Shown piece by piece: positions 14,480 through 25,554 of a stretch of DNA of 64,000 bases. The stretch is from NCBI RefSeq assembly GCF_964030655.1, contig NZ_OZ034915.1, forward strand, positions 62,001-126,000, in the 5' to 3' direction. Source of the stretch: Spiroplasma endosymbiont of Poecilobothrus nobilitatus. GTDB lineage: Bacteria; Bacillota_I; Bacilli_A; Mycoplasmatales; Mycoplasmataceae. Position numbers and translations under genes: made by a program. The notes below the pieces were generated by a model, which made no database searches, was not told the origin of the DNA, and saw only the letters and a list, made by a program, of their open reading frames with translations. The number at the start of each line of letters is the position of its first letter. The first letter of the stretch is position 1.

Positions 14480-14532
14480 AATCTTACATATTTTTCTTAC
14501 TGAATATTTTGTTTTGTTGTTATTAATTATTG

Positions 14533-14811
14533 TTATTTTTTGGCCATTATCAGTGCGGCTTGCTTTAAAATGTCATTTTCCATTTTCAAGTCTTTAAGTT
14601 CTTTTCGTAAAGTTATTATTTCATTTTCTTCTAGTGTGCGATTGTCTTTTGATTTAAATGAACCAGAATTATTATAATTTTTAACTCAACTATAAATAGT
14701 TGGTTTTGGTAAATTATATTCTTGCCCTAGATTAATAACACTTTTACCATTTTTATATAGCATGACAATTTGTTTTTTAAATTCTTCAGAGTATGAAGTT
14801 TTATTTCCCAT
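14533..14811 (-). CDS. IS-C orfA (copy 2)
   Basis: 92 residues, intact, with HTH, zipper-like segment and a terminal A6 slippage run. One alanine codon differs from other copies (GCA to TCA) through a single base change. Confidence 0.85.
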
Positions 14812-14892
14812 TTTTATATTCCTTCTTTCTTAATAATTTTATCTAATTTTGAAGTATATATAATTATGGTCCTAATAATTGTAGCCTATCCA

Positions 14893-15190
14893 GAGTTAAA
14901 AATAAAATCATTGATGAAATTTTAATAACTTTTAATATTAAAATATCATTAAGCAATAAAGGCTGCCCTTATGATAATGCTGTGGCTGAAACAACTTACA
15001 AAACTTTTAAAACTGAATTTATTAAGGGTAAAAAATTTAAAAATTTAACACAACTAAAATACGAACTTTTTGATTTTGTGCATTGATATAACAATATTCG
15101 AATTCATGGCAGTTTAAATTATTTATCTCCAGTTACTTTTAGAAAACAAATGTCTATATAAAAAGTGTCCTAAAAAGTGTTGCCATTCCA
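14893..15190 (+). mobile_element. IS-C 3' fragment in opposite orientation
   Basis: 298 bases matching the C-terminal end of orfB and the terminal repeat (ending GCCATTCCA). With copy 2 it forms a roughly 300-bp inverted repeat around about 0.9 kb. Confidence 0.85.
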
Positions 15191-15453
15191 TTATGATATG
15201 CTTTACGAATACAATTTCCTTGTGTACGAATACGACTATTTAATGACTTTTTATCATTTTTCCAAGTATTTTTAATACCATCTTTATTACGAGGGGCATT
15301 ATTAATTATTTATAATGGTAAAACAATATTTTTAACATAATTACCATAAAATAATTTTTTAAGATAATATTCTTTTTTATCATAATTTAATTTATTCATA
15401 AATATATTATGACTATTAATCTTTAAATTATCATAAATAAAAACATTATTCAT
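15191..15453 (-). pseudogene. Hypothetical protein remnant
   Basis: Starts at ATG 15453 with AAGGA upstream: MNNVFIYDNLKINSHNIFM. A TAA at 15310-15312 interrupts at residue 48; the frame then continues (IINNAPRNKDGIKNTWKND) until the IS-C fragment cuts it. Family not recognised; it could be phage-derived. Confidence 0.45.
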
Positions 15454-15615
15454 TTTTTATAAAATCCTTTCAAATAAAAAAAACTAAATTACATTTAAAA
15501 GTTTTTGTCTGTGAAACTATAAAAAGTTTGAAACTTTCAATATAATTAAGTGTTTATATTTGAAATTTAATCTGATTGTAATATATCTTTTTTAATTTTG
15601 CAAATAAAATTTAAA

Positions 15616-16851
15616 GACTGCACCCCAAAAAGTAAGTAAAATAAAAAAAGATTTTGTTAAATTTTTATAGGGGGTGCATTTTTATATGGCAAAAAAAGGA
15701 CAAAAATATAACAAATATACATCAGAATTTAGAACAAAAATCATTGAGGAAATTAAACAAAAAAGTTGTTTAATAGTAGCAAAACAATATAATATAAATG
15801 CAAATACAGTAGAATCTTGATGAACAAATCATAAAAAAGGAAAATTAAACAATCCTAAAGGACCTAAAATTTCTTTTGGCAAAAGAAATTTAGAATATTA
15901 TAAAACAAGGTATTAATTATTAAAAAAGCTCCATGACTTTTACAATTAAGCAAACTAAGAATAGTCTCTTTTATTAAACAAAATTGTCGTGAATATTCAA
16001 TAAAATTATTACTAGAAGTAACAGGGTTAAAACGTAGTTATTGAAATAAATATAAAAATTATGACAGTAGCAAAAAAGATAAAAAAAGCAATAAATGATA
16101 TTGTAAAAGTCTATGAAGAAAATTTAAAACAATTTGGTTATCGAATAATTACTAAATATTTAAAAGAAGATTATGGTATAAAATATAATTCAAAAAAAGT
16201 TTTAAGAATTATGCGTGATAATCAAATACAACCTGAATATGTAAGAAAAATGAGAAGAAAAATAAAGTATAAACAGAATAAAGAAAAAAGCTTATTGCAA
16301 TATCCTGATTTAATTAAACGTAAATTCAATGATATAAAAACAAGGTTTTCAGTACTATATACTGATGTAACATATTTAATTTGAAAAGGAGAAAGATATT
16401 ATCAATCAACAATTATTGATGGATATACTAAAGAAATAGTTGATGTAAAGTGATCTAAATATAATGACAATAAATTAGTAATAGATAATTTAAATGATGC
16501 AATTAATAAAATAAAATTAATAAAAAAAGATCTGAATGGAATAATAATTCACTCAGATCACGGATATCAATATACATACACTATTTATCACGATAAATGT
16601 TTATCTAACGGTATTATAATTTCAATGGGGAAAAAATACCACTGTGCAGATAATATTGTTATAGAAAGTTTTCATTCATTACTTAAGAAAGCTACAATCC
16701 ATAATAAAATATATAATTCACATGAAGAATATATACAAGATGTTATAAAATGAAATACATGATATTCAAATCGTAAAGAAAAAGATATAATTAAAAAATA
16801 GTAAATACTTTTTATTAGTACTTACTAAAATGGGTGCACTCTATTACTATC
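15616..16851 (+). mobile_element. IS-D copy 1, IS3 family
   Basis: The left end GACTGCACCCCAAAAAGTAAG-like repeat is matched by an inner right repeat rich in CTTACTAAAATGGGTGCAC. The outermost right bases have diverged from copy 2, where GTGCAGTC is kept. No target duplication found. Confidence 0.8.
15686..16801 (+). pseudogene. IS-D transposase (orfA plus orfB), degenerate
   Basis: orfA begins MAKKGQKYNKYTSEFRTKI with HTH (NINANTVESWW). A GAA codon is TAA at 15914, just before the slippery A AAA AAG (15922-15928) that would shift -1 into orfB. orfB carries YTDVTYL, HSDHGYQY and NIVIESFHSLLKK as the DDE triad. An extra A in a poly-A run near 16080 breaks the orfB frame again. Confidence 0.8.
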
Positions 16852-16924
16852 TTTTTTTTAATTAAAAATGTCTGAAAATTACTGCTCTAAAAGCCTTATT
16901 TTATGGGGTTTTTATTTTTTGACT

Positions 16925-16946
16925 CCCAATATTTATTGGGTTTTTG
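16925..16946 (+). terminator. Terminator in the infB/IS-D intergenic region
   Basis: CCCAAT, loop ATTT, ATTGGG, then five Ts. It acts on plus-strand transcription leaving the IS. The remaining part of 16852-17079 is AT-rich with CCAAAAA-like short repeats near 17035-17078 and no gene. Confidence 0.6.
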
Positions 16947-17079
16947 TGATACTGAGTTGTGTTAGTTAATTAAAATTTTTTCTCATCGTAATTTTTTTAA
17001 CATCTTCTGACCAATTGTAATTATATCTTATTTTTAACCAAAAACAACCAAAAATAACATAAAAAAACCAAAAAAACCA

Positions 17080-18933
17080 TTACTTTGTAACGGCTTTATC
17101 AGTATAAGCTTCAATAACATCTTGCTCTTTTAAATCATTATAGTTTTTAATTGTTAACCCACATTCAGCCCCTGTTTTGGCTTCTTTAATATCATCTTTA
17201 ACATGTTTTAATGATGCTAATTCACCACTATAGACAATGACCCCATCACGTAAAACTCGAACTCGTGATTTTCGTGGAATAATACCATCAGTAACATAAC
17301 AGCCAGCAATAGTTCCAATATCAGAATGATGGAAAATTTGACGCACCTCCGCTTGGCCTAACACTTCTTCAACCATTTCTGGATCTAACATTCCTTCCGC
17401 TGCGGCAACTATTTCTTCAGTTAATTTATAAATAATTGTATGCAAACGAATTGCGACACCTTCATCTTCAGCTTTTTTCCGAACATGGGCAGTTGGACGA
17501 ACATTAAAACCAATAATAAATGCTTGACTAGCTATACCTAATGTTACATCACTTTCAGAAATTGCCCCAACAGTTGCTCGCAAAACATTAATTCTTACGC
17601 CTGGAATATTAATTTTTAATAAACTTGCTTTTACCGCTTCAACTGTTCCTTGAGTATCAGCTTTTAAAATAATATTAATTTGTTTTAATTGTCCATCTTT
17701 AATTTGTGCTGATAAACTTTCTAACGAAAAATTTTGATTTTTATAACGTTTATTCATTGTATCAATTGTTTTTCGTTTTAAAGCAATTTCACGTGCTAAT
17801 TTTTCATCTCGAAAAACCATAAAACGGTCACCAGCATTTGGTATTTCATTTAAACCATGAATCATAACTGGAGTTGATGGACCTGCTGATTTAATTTTTT
17901 TACCACTCTCATCAGATAAATCACGAACATAACCAAAAGTATAACCAACAACTAAGGCATCTTTAATATTCAATGTTCCTGATTGCACCAATAGTGTTGC
18001 AACTGGCCCCAAACCACGATTTAAGTGTGATTCAAGCACTGTTCCTAACGCAAAACGATTTGGATTTGCTTTTAATTCCATTAAATCAGCCATTAATAAA
18101 ATTGTATCTAATAATTCATCAATTCCTTGTTTTTGTTTAGCACTTCCTTTAACATAAGGAGTTGTCCCTCCTCATTCTTCTGGAGTTAATTCTTCTTGTG
18201 ATAATTGCATTAAAATATTATCTAAATTTGCTCCAACTTTATCCATTTTATTAACAAAAACAATAATTGGTACGCCAGCTGCTTTGGCATGATCAATGGC
18301 TTCTTTAGTTTGCGACATTACACCATCATCAGCCGCAACAACTAGTACAACAATATCTGTTACTGCACTCCCCCGTGCGCGCATTTGTGTAAAAGCTTCA
18401 TGTCCAGGAGTATCAACAAAGATAATCTTTTCACCATGTTTTGTTTTAATTTGATAAGCACCAATATGTTGTGTAATTCCCCCATGTTCTGTACTTACAA
18501 CATTAGTATTACGAATGGTATCTAATAGTGTTGTTTTCCCATGATCAACATGGCCCATAATTGTGACAATTGGTGGACGTTTTTCTAACGAAGCAGGCTC
18601 ATCATTAACTTCAAAACTTTCAATTAAGTTTTCATGCGTTACTGATTTTTCGCGTTTAAAATCTAACCCGAACTCTAAACATAACTCTCCCAAATGATCT
18701 TCAGTTAAAAAAGTATTTTGATTTAACATTATCCCCTTACTAAAAAAGTATTTAATAATTTCACTAACGGGTTTATTAATTTTTTGTGCAAACTCAGCAA
18801 TGGTTAATGCCTCATCATAAACAAAAACTCCTTCGGTAACATGTGCTTCAACCGTTTTTAATTGTGATTGAATCCGATTTCGTTGTTTCTTAGCTAATGT
18901 TTTTTTATTTTGTTTGTTATTTTGACTACTCAT
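17080..18933 (-). CDS. infB: Translation initiation factor IF-2
   Basis: 617 residues, a short IF-2 as usual in Mollicutes. A basic N-terminal segment is followed by the G-domain with G1 GHVDHGKT, G3 DTPGHEAF and G4 NKMDK (residues about 128-235), then domains that bind fMet-tRNA ([15 protein letters not shown]). It delivers initiator tRNA to the 30S subunit. UGA/Trp at 18172 joins the two conventional ORFs. Last gene of the rimP-nusA operon, followed by AC-rich spacer. Start ATG 18933 has GGAGGGA upstream. Confidence 0.97.
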
Positions 18934-18956
18934 CTGTCCCTCCTCCTTTTTGAATT

Positions 18957-19274
18957 TTAAGAATTATTTAATAATGTCAGCAACAGTTGGGCAAGATGTT
19001 GGTTACTAATACCAATCATTTTAACATTATTTGTTCCTAAAGCTTGTTGGGTTAAATTGAAATCAAGGCAACTAAAATAAGAGATCTTATAATAAAAACA
19101 TTTTTGTTGATATTTTTTTGCTTGCGTAGCACCAATATCGCCGCTAGTTAATACTAAATAAACAGTTTTTTGCTGAATGGCAGTTAACAAACAAGCCCCC
19201 GTGATTAGTTTACCCCCTCGTTTGGCTAGGCCAAGATAACTATATCCTTTTTGATCTAACATTGTTAATCTCAA
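18957..19274 (-). CDS. ylxQ: L7Ae-family ribosomal protein-like YlxQ
   Basis: 105 residues: [15 protein letters not shown] then [17 protein letters not shown], the L7Ae/L30e K-turn binding fold. The family binds K-turn RNA in B. subtilis. It overlaps ylxR by four bases and precedes infB, the classical position. Confidence 0.85.
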   Translation of the reverse strand: MRLTMLDQKGYSYLGLAKRGGKLITGACLLTAIQQKTVYLVLTSGDIGATQAKKYQQKCFYYKISYFSCLDFNLTQQALGTNNVKMIGISNQHLAQLLLTLLNNS

Positions 19275-19540
19275 CCTTCGCTAATTTCACAATATAACAT
19301 TTCGTAAAATTGATCGGTTAACTTTGTTTTTAAAGCACGTTCTAACGCGTGACTCTTTTTTGCTTTTTCATAAATCTCTAATGTTGGTCGTAAATAAGCA
19401 CCGCGACCATTGGCCTTACCGGTTGCATCAATAATAATTTCCCCGTTTGGTGTCTTAACAATTCGTACCAATTCTTTTTTTGGTAACATTTGTTGTGAAA
19501 CAACACATTTTCGTAAGGGAATTTTTTTATGATTTTTCAT
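19271..19540 (-). CDS. ylxR: YlxR/RnpM (DUF448) RNA-binding protein
   Basis: 89 residues with the family signatures PLRKCVVS, ELVRIVKTPNGE and DATGKANGRGAYLR. In B. subtilis the homologue RnpM binds RNase P RNA. It lies between nusA (19-base gap) and ylxQ (4-base overlap). The final NRGAYL-type motif is canonical. Confidence 0.9.
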   Translation of the reverse strand: MKNHKKIPLRKCVVSQQMLPKKELVRIVKTPNGEIIIDATGKANGRGAYLRPTLEIYEKAKKSHALERALKTKLTDQFYEMLYCEISEG

Positions 19541-19559
19541 CGATATCCCTCCTAATTAA

Positions 19560-20975
19560 TTATTTATCTTGATCATAATAATCATCATAGTCGTCATAAT
19601 TAATTTCATCGTCATCATCATCTTGATTTTCAAATTGTTCACTCTCAAAATAAGAAATATTGTCTTCAATTTCTTGAATTTCATTTTCTAATACTTTAGG
19701 AGTTGATTCTGTTAAATCATCAACATGATAATTTTCTTCATCTAAAATCATTGTTTCTTCAGCCATTTGTTCTTCAATAATTTCAAATTCTTCAACTCGT
19801 AAACCGGCTGTTATATCAACAATATTTGTTTCAATAGTGGCTTTTGGTTTAATTTTATCTTTTAATTTAACTTGTAATGCACTAAGTTCATCAGCTATTA
19901 AATTTCCATTTCATAAAATTTCAACTTTTTTCGTTAACGCTTCACTATAACTCATAATGTTTAGTTTTCATTTTGTTAACTTTGCAACTAATTTTGCGGC
20001 ACTTCCGCCTTTTCCAATTGCTAATGATAATTGCTCATCGGGAACAACAACATCAGCTTCTTTTCCTTCATCATTAGTTGTAATTGAAATTACTTTTACT
20101 GGTGATAATGAGTTAATAATAAATTGTTGACTATTATCATTATAAATACAAATATCAATTTTTTCATCTTGTAATTCAGCTGTTACTTTATTAATTCGAC
20201 TGCCCTTTCTACCAACACAAGCACCAATTGGAGCAATATTTTCATTTGTACTATAAACAGCAATCTTACTACGCCGCCCGGGATCACGAGCAATTGCTTT
20301 TACTTCAATTACTTGCTCAAAAATTTCTGGAATCTCACGTTCTAATAAACGATATAAAAAATCATTGCTTGTTCGTGAACCAGTAATTTGTCCTGCATTT
20401 TTTGATTTAACAACATCTTCTGCTATAAAAGTAATTGGTTGTCCAACTTCAAAATGGTCAGAAAAGATCAAATTTTTTCGAGGAATATAAGCAAATGTTC
20501 GTTCGACTTCAACTAATAAGTATTTTTCTTCAGCAGCAATAACAACACCTGTCATTAAGTGTCCTTTTTGGATAATATATTCATCAAAAATTGAATCTTT
20601 TTCTGCTTCTTTAATTTGTTGTTTAATAATTTGACCAACTTGGAAAATTGCTAATCGTGAAAATTCTTCTGAATTAACTGGTTCATAAACTTTATCATCA
20701 ATTGTAATTTGTTCACCATATTTTTCTTTGGCTTCATTTAAACCAATTTCTAATAAATCATCTTCTACTTTTTTAACAACAGTTAATTCTTTTTCAACTT
20801 TAATTTGTCCTGTTTTTTGATCAATATCAACAATAATTGTTGCTTCTGGATCAAAATGTTTTTCATAAGCCTTCCTAATTCCTTCTTTAATTGAATCTAA
20901 AATTAAATCACGGCTAATTTGTTTTTCACTAACAATTTCATAAATTGTTGCCAATAATTTTGCACCATCAATCAT
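19560..20975 (-). CDS. nusA: Transcription termination/antitermination protein NusA
   Basis: 471 residues. N-terminal RNAP-binding domain (ISRDLILDSIKEGIRKAYE), S1 domain (LMTGVVIAAEEKYLLVEV), then two KH domains with IGACVGRKGSRI and LAIGKGGSAAKL. The last about 65 residues are a very acidic tail (DDDDDEINYDDYDDYYDQDK) not found in short NusA proteins. Start chosen at ATG 20975 (MIDGAKLLATIYE), matching the family N-terminus; AAGAAAGGA lies 12 bases upstream. UGA/Trp near 19968. Confidence 0.96.
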
Positions 20976-20994
20976 GCTATATAACGTTCCTTTC

Positions 20995-21477
20995 TTAAAA
21001 TTTAACCGCACAACGCGCAAATTTAATATTTTGATAATTTGTTTGCAAGGTTTTGCAAGCACCTTTAACAAAATAAGTAATAGTAAGATTTTGTTGCTGA
21101 TCAACCATTGATAATTCACCAGTAACTTCAACTAAATTATTGACCTTTTCGTTAAATTCTAAATAAACATACTCCTTAACATGTTGTTGTAGTTCATTTC
21201 AATTTCGTAATGGTTGATCAGCACCTAGTGTTGAAACCTCTAACAAGTATTCTTCTGAAAATAAATCAAGGTTATCAACCAATTCATTAATTTCTTCACT
21301 AATAACTGTTAGGCGATCTAAAAAAAGTACAGTTGTTTTATCTTCAATTAACACTTGTACAACATTTGTGTCAAACTATTGTAAATAATTAATTGCAAAC
21401 AAAGTTAAATTTTGCTTTGCTAAATAATTTTCCAAAGCTGCTTTCAATTTTGTTTCTTGTTGTATAAAATGTTCCAT
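20995..21477 (-). pseudogene. rimP: Ribosome maturation factor RimP with an in-frame TAG
   Basis: 160 codons: MEHFIQQETKLKAALENYL at the start, then FDTNVVQVLIEDKTTV, YLLEVSTLGADQPLR, the RimP signature (LEVSSPGLDRPL in other bacteria), and a C-terminal SH3-like region. TAG at 21376-21378 follows residue 33. After it the frame is open and well conserved to TAA at 20995, so the change looks recent, or is read through, or is a sequencing error. First gene of the nusA operon. RBS GAAAGGA is upstream. Confidence 0.8.
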
Positions 21478-21524
21478 TCAAGACCATCCTTTCTTAATCA
21501 AACATAACTAAATTTATGGCATTA

Positions 21525-21552
21525 AAGAAAGAGCACAACCGTGCTCTTTCTT
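21525..21552 (-). promoter_or_regulatory. Hairpin in the leader of the rimP-nusA operon
   Basis: AAGAAAGAGCAC and GTGCTCTTTCTT form a perfect 12-bp stem with loop of four. It lies between the promoter -10 (21575) and rimP. There is no long T run on the minus strand, so attenuation or mRNA stability are alternatives. Confidence 0.6.
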
Positions 21553-21574
21553 GACCTTTTTTAATTACTTTACC

Positions 21575-21603
21575 ATTATAATACCTTTTTAATAAAAATG
21601 CAA
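21575..21603 (-). promoter_or_regulatory. Promoter of the rimP-nusA-infB operon
   Basis: On the minus strand -35 TTGCAT (21598-21603), 17-base spacer, -10 TATAAT (21575-21580). Confidence 0.8.
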
Positions 21604-21686
21604 CAAAATTAAGAAGATAAATTAGGAAAGATGGAATAAAAATGAAGTGTTACATCATATTTTAGTTCTTTTTTAAGATATCTTTT

Positions 21687-22836
21687 TTTTAATTTTGTAG
21701 AAAACTCTTGATGAAATAAAAAAAATCATCAATATGATAACTTTAAAAGAAAATTATATAAACTTTTAATATTGTTATTTAACTTTTTTATACGTTAAAA
21801 TATAATACCGATGATTGTTGGTTTGGTGTTAAACCTTTATGCTGGTATTTTCATTTTCAGAGATTTAAATAATTTTGAATGTTCGTGAAACCTAAGCCAT
21901 GATAATGAATTAATGATTCTTTAAGATTTGATTGTAATTTACTAATTTTATTTAACTTCCGATAACTAGCATCAGGATTTGTAATAGTTTTAGTTGCTAA
22001 TAAAATAGAATTTGTTTGTTTTGCTACTAATAAATATAATGGTTGCATGTCAGAAATAATAATTGAATTTTCTTTGATTAATTGTTTATTAATATTTTCA
22101 ATAATTCACTGTTTTTTTAATCGTTTTGTGTTGGTTGATTTAACATAAATATTATTATTGCTATCAACAGCCATTTGAACACAACATTTAGTTTTGGTTG
22201 AAAATGAATCAAGATGAATTTTTCTTTTATCAAATTTATCTTTAAAATTACCTTTGTGGATTTCTTTAATAAATGTTTCATCGATTTGAATTTGGCCATT
22301 TAACGTTTTAAATTTTAATTGGGTGTTTTCTAATTGTTTTGATTTCATTATTTTTTGGCGATTATATCAAGCGGTTTTCGGTGATGTTTTAATAAAGTGG
22401 GAAATCATTTTACTAGATTGGCCTAATAATGAAATTTGAATCAATAAATTTGACTGTTCATAATTTAAATGACTTCAATACGTAAAATGATCACGAAAAT
22501 CATCAAAACTAGCACGACATTTTTTGCATAAATATTTTTGTTTTCTTTCAGGATTATGACCATTTTTAACACAATAAAAAGATTGACAATTAGGACATTT
22601 AATACCTTTATTCCTAAATTTTTGATCAATTTCATTTAAGCGTTTTTGTTTTTTAATTAATTCTGCTTCTTTTTTGACTTTTTCATGAAATTCTAAAAAT
22701 TGATCATCTGTTAAACTATTTATTAATTCTTCAATTATTTTTTCCATTAATTATTCACCTCTTATATTAAGAATATACCTAATTTTAGGTATATTTTATA
22801 AATATTAAATATCAAGAGTTTTCTACAAAATTAAAG
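21687..22836 (-). mobile_element. IS-A copy 2, IS1595-like, complete
   Basis: 1150 bp flanked by the 8-bp duplication TATCTTTT (21679-21686 and 22837-22844). Terminal repeats TTTTAATTTTGTAG and CTTTAATTTTGTAG. Eight-base duplications are typical of the IS1595 family. Confidence 0.93.
21788..22747 (-). CDS. IS-A transposase, IS1595-like, intact
   Basis: 319 residues with UGA as Trp. Zinc ribbon CPNC (residue 50) and CKKC (residue 72), an HTH region, then QIQIDETFIKEI (first catalytic Asp), IISDMQPLYLL (second), and a C-terminal HGLGFTNIQNYLNLWKWKY. No TAA/TAG in the frame, so this is the only complete IS-A transposase in the window. Start ATG 22747 has AGAGGTG upstream. Confidence 0.88.
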
Positions 22837-23154
22837 TATCTTTTCCCCATATAAACGACTTGAATTTGTTATAATAAACTTAAGAGAAAGTTATGATTTT
22901 CACTTTACTAACACAATAATTTTTAAAAATAATTCTAAATTCAAAAGGGAAAGGAAAGTTAATAATGAAAAGAATATTAATTATTTTAATGTATAAACGA
23001 CACACTATGAGTTAAAGTTGCAAGTTGTTTATTAAGGCGTCAATTTTGGTTAAAAAATGGGGTAATTTTTAGAATGCTATGATTTCCACCAGTTATGACT
23101 GGTTGTTAAGATCAATAATATTTTGATGATTATTAATAAAAATAACTTTAAAAA

Positions 23155-23454
23155 TAGTTTATTATCACGCCTAATTACAACATATTAATAATTTTATTTT
23201 TTTCACTTTTAATTTATTATACTTGAAAGATTAATTGGCATTGATTTATTATTAACTTTTCAATATTAATAAATATCAGTGCAATTATTAATATTATTGA
23301 TTGATATTTACAACTATATATAATTAAAAATGATAAACAAAAATTTTTATTTAAAATAATGAAAAACCGTACCTATTCCCAAAATTTTAGTTCAATGACA
23401 AAGCAAACTAGTATTGTAGTTAATTTAAAAAGGGCCGCATGTAAAAAAAGTCAA
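23155..23454 (+). pseudogene. Remnant of a membrane protein
   Basis: An open stretch using UGA/Trp (NILIILFFSLLIYYTWKI, then SILINISAIINIIDWY, then a basic tail) runs into IS-D at 23455, with no start codon and a TAG just upstream. Between 22845 and 23154 I see only short broken frames, including a 10-codon MKRILIILMY at 22964. Confidence 0.4.
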
Positions 23455-23524
23455 GACTGCACCCCAAAAAGTAAGTAAAATAAAAAAAGATTTTGTTAAA
23501 TTTTTATAGGGGGTGCATTTTTAT

Positions 23525-24581
23525 ATGGCAAAAAAAGGACAAAAATATAACAAATATACATCAGAATTTAGAACAAAAATCATTGAGAAAATTAAACAAA
23601 AAAGTTGTTGAATAGTAGCAAAACAATATAATATAAATGCAAATACAGTAGAATCTTGATGAACAAATCATAAAAAAGGAAAATTAAACAATCCTAAAGG
23701 ACCTAAAATTTCTTTTGGCAAAAGAAATTTATAATATTATAAAACAAGGTATGAATTATTAAAAAAGCTCCATGACTTTTACAATTAAGCAAACTAAGAA
23801 TAGTCTCTTTTATTAAACAAAATTGTCGTAAATATTCAATAAAATTATTACTAGAAGTAACAGGGTTAAAACGTAGTTATTGAGATAAATATAAAAATTA
23901 TGACAGTAGCAAAAAAGAAAAAAAGCAATAAATGATATTGTAAAAGTCTATGAATAAAATTTAAAACAATTTGGTTATCGAAGAATTACTAAATATTTAA
24001 AAGAAGATTATGGTATAAAATATAATTCAAAAAAAGTTTTAAGAATTATGCGTGATAATCAAATACAACCTGAATATGTAAGAAAAATGAGAAGAAAAAT
24101 AAATTATAAACAGAATAAAGAAAAAAGCTTATTGCAATATCCTGATTTAATTAATCGTAAATTCAATGATATAAAAACAAGGTTTTCAGTACTATATACT
24201 GATGTAACATATTTAATTTGAAAAGGAGAAAGATATTATCAATCAACAATTATTGATGGATATACTAAAAAAATAGTTGATGTAAAGTGATCTAAATATA
24301 ATGGCAATAAATTAGTAATGGATAATTTAAATGATGCAATTAATAAAATAAAATTAATAAAAAAAGATCTGAATGGAATAATAATTCACTCATATCACGG
24401 ATATCAATATACATCCACTATTTATCTCCAGTTACTTTTAGAAAACAAATGTCTATATAAAAAGTGTCCTAAAAAGTGTTGCCATTCCATATATAATTCA
24501 CATGAAGAATATATACAAGATGTTATAAAATGAAATACACGATATTCAAATCGTAAAGAAAAAGATATAATTAAAAAATAG
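23525..24581 (+). pseudogene. IS-D transposase remnant (copy 2)
   Basis: The same orfA and orfB order as copy 1. GAA codons have become TAA in orfA (near 23731) and in orfB (near 23955); a poly-A indel shifts the frame near 23930. The region with the catalytic Glu is deleted. The tail NSHEEYIQDVIKW remains. Confidence 0.8.
24420..24489 (+). mobile_element. IS-C terminal fragment inside IS-D
   Basis: Seventy bases equal to the last codons of IS-C orfB plus its terminal repeat ending GCCATTCCA. The left joint lies in ATTTATC, shared by both elements. Confidence 0.85.
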
Positions 24582-24682
24582 TAAATACTTTTTATTAGTA
24601 CTTACTAAAATGGGCGCACTCTAGTGCAGTCTTTTTTATTCCTTCTTTCTTTTTATTAAATACATTATCTTCATCGATAATA

Positions 24683-25105
24683 TTATTTTCGTTGTTTTCT
24701 GTTTTTTTGTACGCCGCCGGTATTAACGATTTGTACTTTGATTAATTCATCATAAACACTTTGTAAGTGTGTTTTAATTACTTCAATATAATCGTTAATA
24801 TCATAAGATTTTAATAAGACGTTTTTAAATTCTTCATTATCAGTTAAAGAATTATTAAAATTATTAATTTCAATTTGTTTTAATTGTAGGGTTTGTTGTT
24901 CTAATTGTGAAATTAATTTAGTGTTTTTTGTTTGTAATTCGTTGATTTGCTGATTGCTATTTTCTAAATTACTTGCATTAAATTCAGCAATTTCTTCATA
25001 ATTCTCTAAAATAACTTCTGCAGTTTTGATATTAAAACTATCATTCTCATTTTTAATCGATTCATTGTTTTCTTCAATTAGAACATACTTTACATTTTTT
25101 ATCAT
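24683..25105 (-). CDS. Coiled-coil protein of the decayed prophage block
   Basis: 140 residues, intact. Residues about 45-85 (SNQQINELQTKNTKLISQLE) form a heptad-like coiled coil; the C-terminus is basic. No enzymatic motif. RBS GGAAGTGAAG is upstream of ATG 25105. It is the last gene of a minus-strand cluster of phage-like genes. Family not recognised. Confidence 0.6.
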   Translation of the reverse strand: MIKNVKYVLIEENNESIKNENDSFNIKTAEVILENYEEIAEFNASNLENSNQQINELQTKNTKLISQLEQQTLQLKQIEINNFNNSLTDNEEFKNVLLKSYDINDYIEVIKTHLQSVYDELIKVQIVNTGGVQKNRKQRK

Positions 25106-25117
25106 TTCTTCACTTCC

Positions 25118-25502
25118 TTATTTTTTGATATTTGTTCTTTTTCTAATTGCTTTTTTTATAATTTCAAAGCTATATACTCGAAAAGAAAAAAAAAACGTTT
25201 AGTTTTAAAATTTAGTTGATTAAATACCGGGCCTTTAATTTTTATCTCATCATCTTTTCTTAATTTCAAAAACTCAGATACAATTGGCGGATTATATATT
25301 GATAATGTTGAATAATTTAATCCCTATCACTGACATTTGGCAGAACATGCATCAACTTCAATGCCACCAGCGAAAAGCGCTTTAATCTTAGTTTTAATCG
25401 GGTTTTCGTGTAATCTAACAGTTAATTCTAATTTATTAACTCTTTTATTTTTTGTTTTACTGCTAACTTTTTTTTTGATAAATTGCTTTTTGTTTGTACC
25501 AT
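25118..25502 (-). pseudogene. Phage-like hypothetical protein, decayed
   Basis: ATG 25502 with AAAGGAG upstream reads MVQTKSNLSKKKLAVKQKI, then loses frame at a short A run; the next frame gives KLELTVRLHENPIKTKIKA. A TAG at 25324-25326 and a T10 run near 25186-25195 cause further breaks. Function unknown. Confidence 0.45.
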
Positions 25503-25554
25503 TTTTATCAACTCCTTTTGTTAAAAAATATTGTAAATGTTTTCATAAATCGTG

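Larger units (their letters stand above)
13668..14892 (-). mobile_element. IS-C copy 2
   Basis: It runs from TGGAATGGC at 13668 to CTATCCA at 14892, 1225 bp, three bases longer than the others owing to an ATT insertion in orfB. No target duplication: the right flank is an inverted IS-C fragment. Confidence 0.9.
23455..24631 (+). mobile_element. IS-D copy 2, IS3 family, internally deleted
   Basis: Ends GACTGCAC at 23455 and GTGCAGTC at 24624-24631 are an exact 8-bp inverted repeat. An IS-C end (24420-24489) replaces part of orfB. Confidence 0.82.

Noticed and set aside
17035-17078. Repeated CCAAAAA units after infB
   Set aside because: Simple-sequence drift in an AC-rich spacer; units are irregular and no structure or frame is associated.
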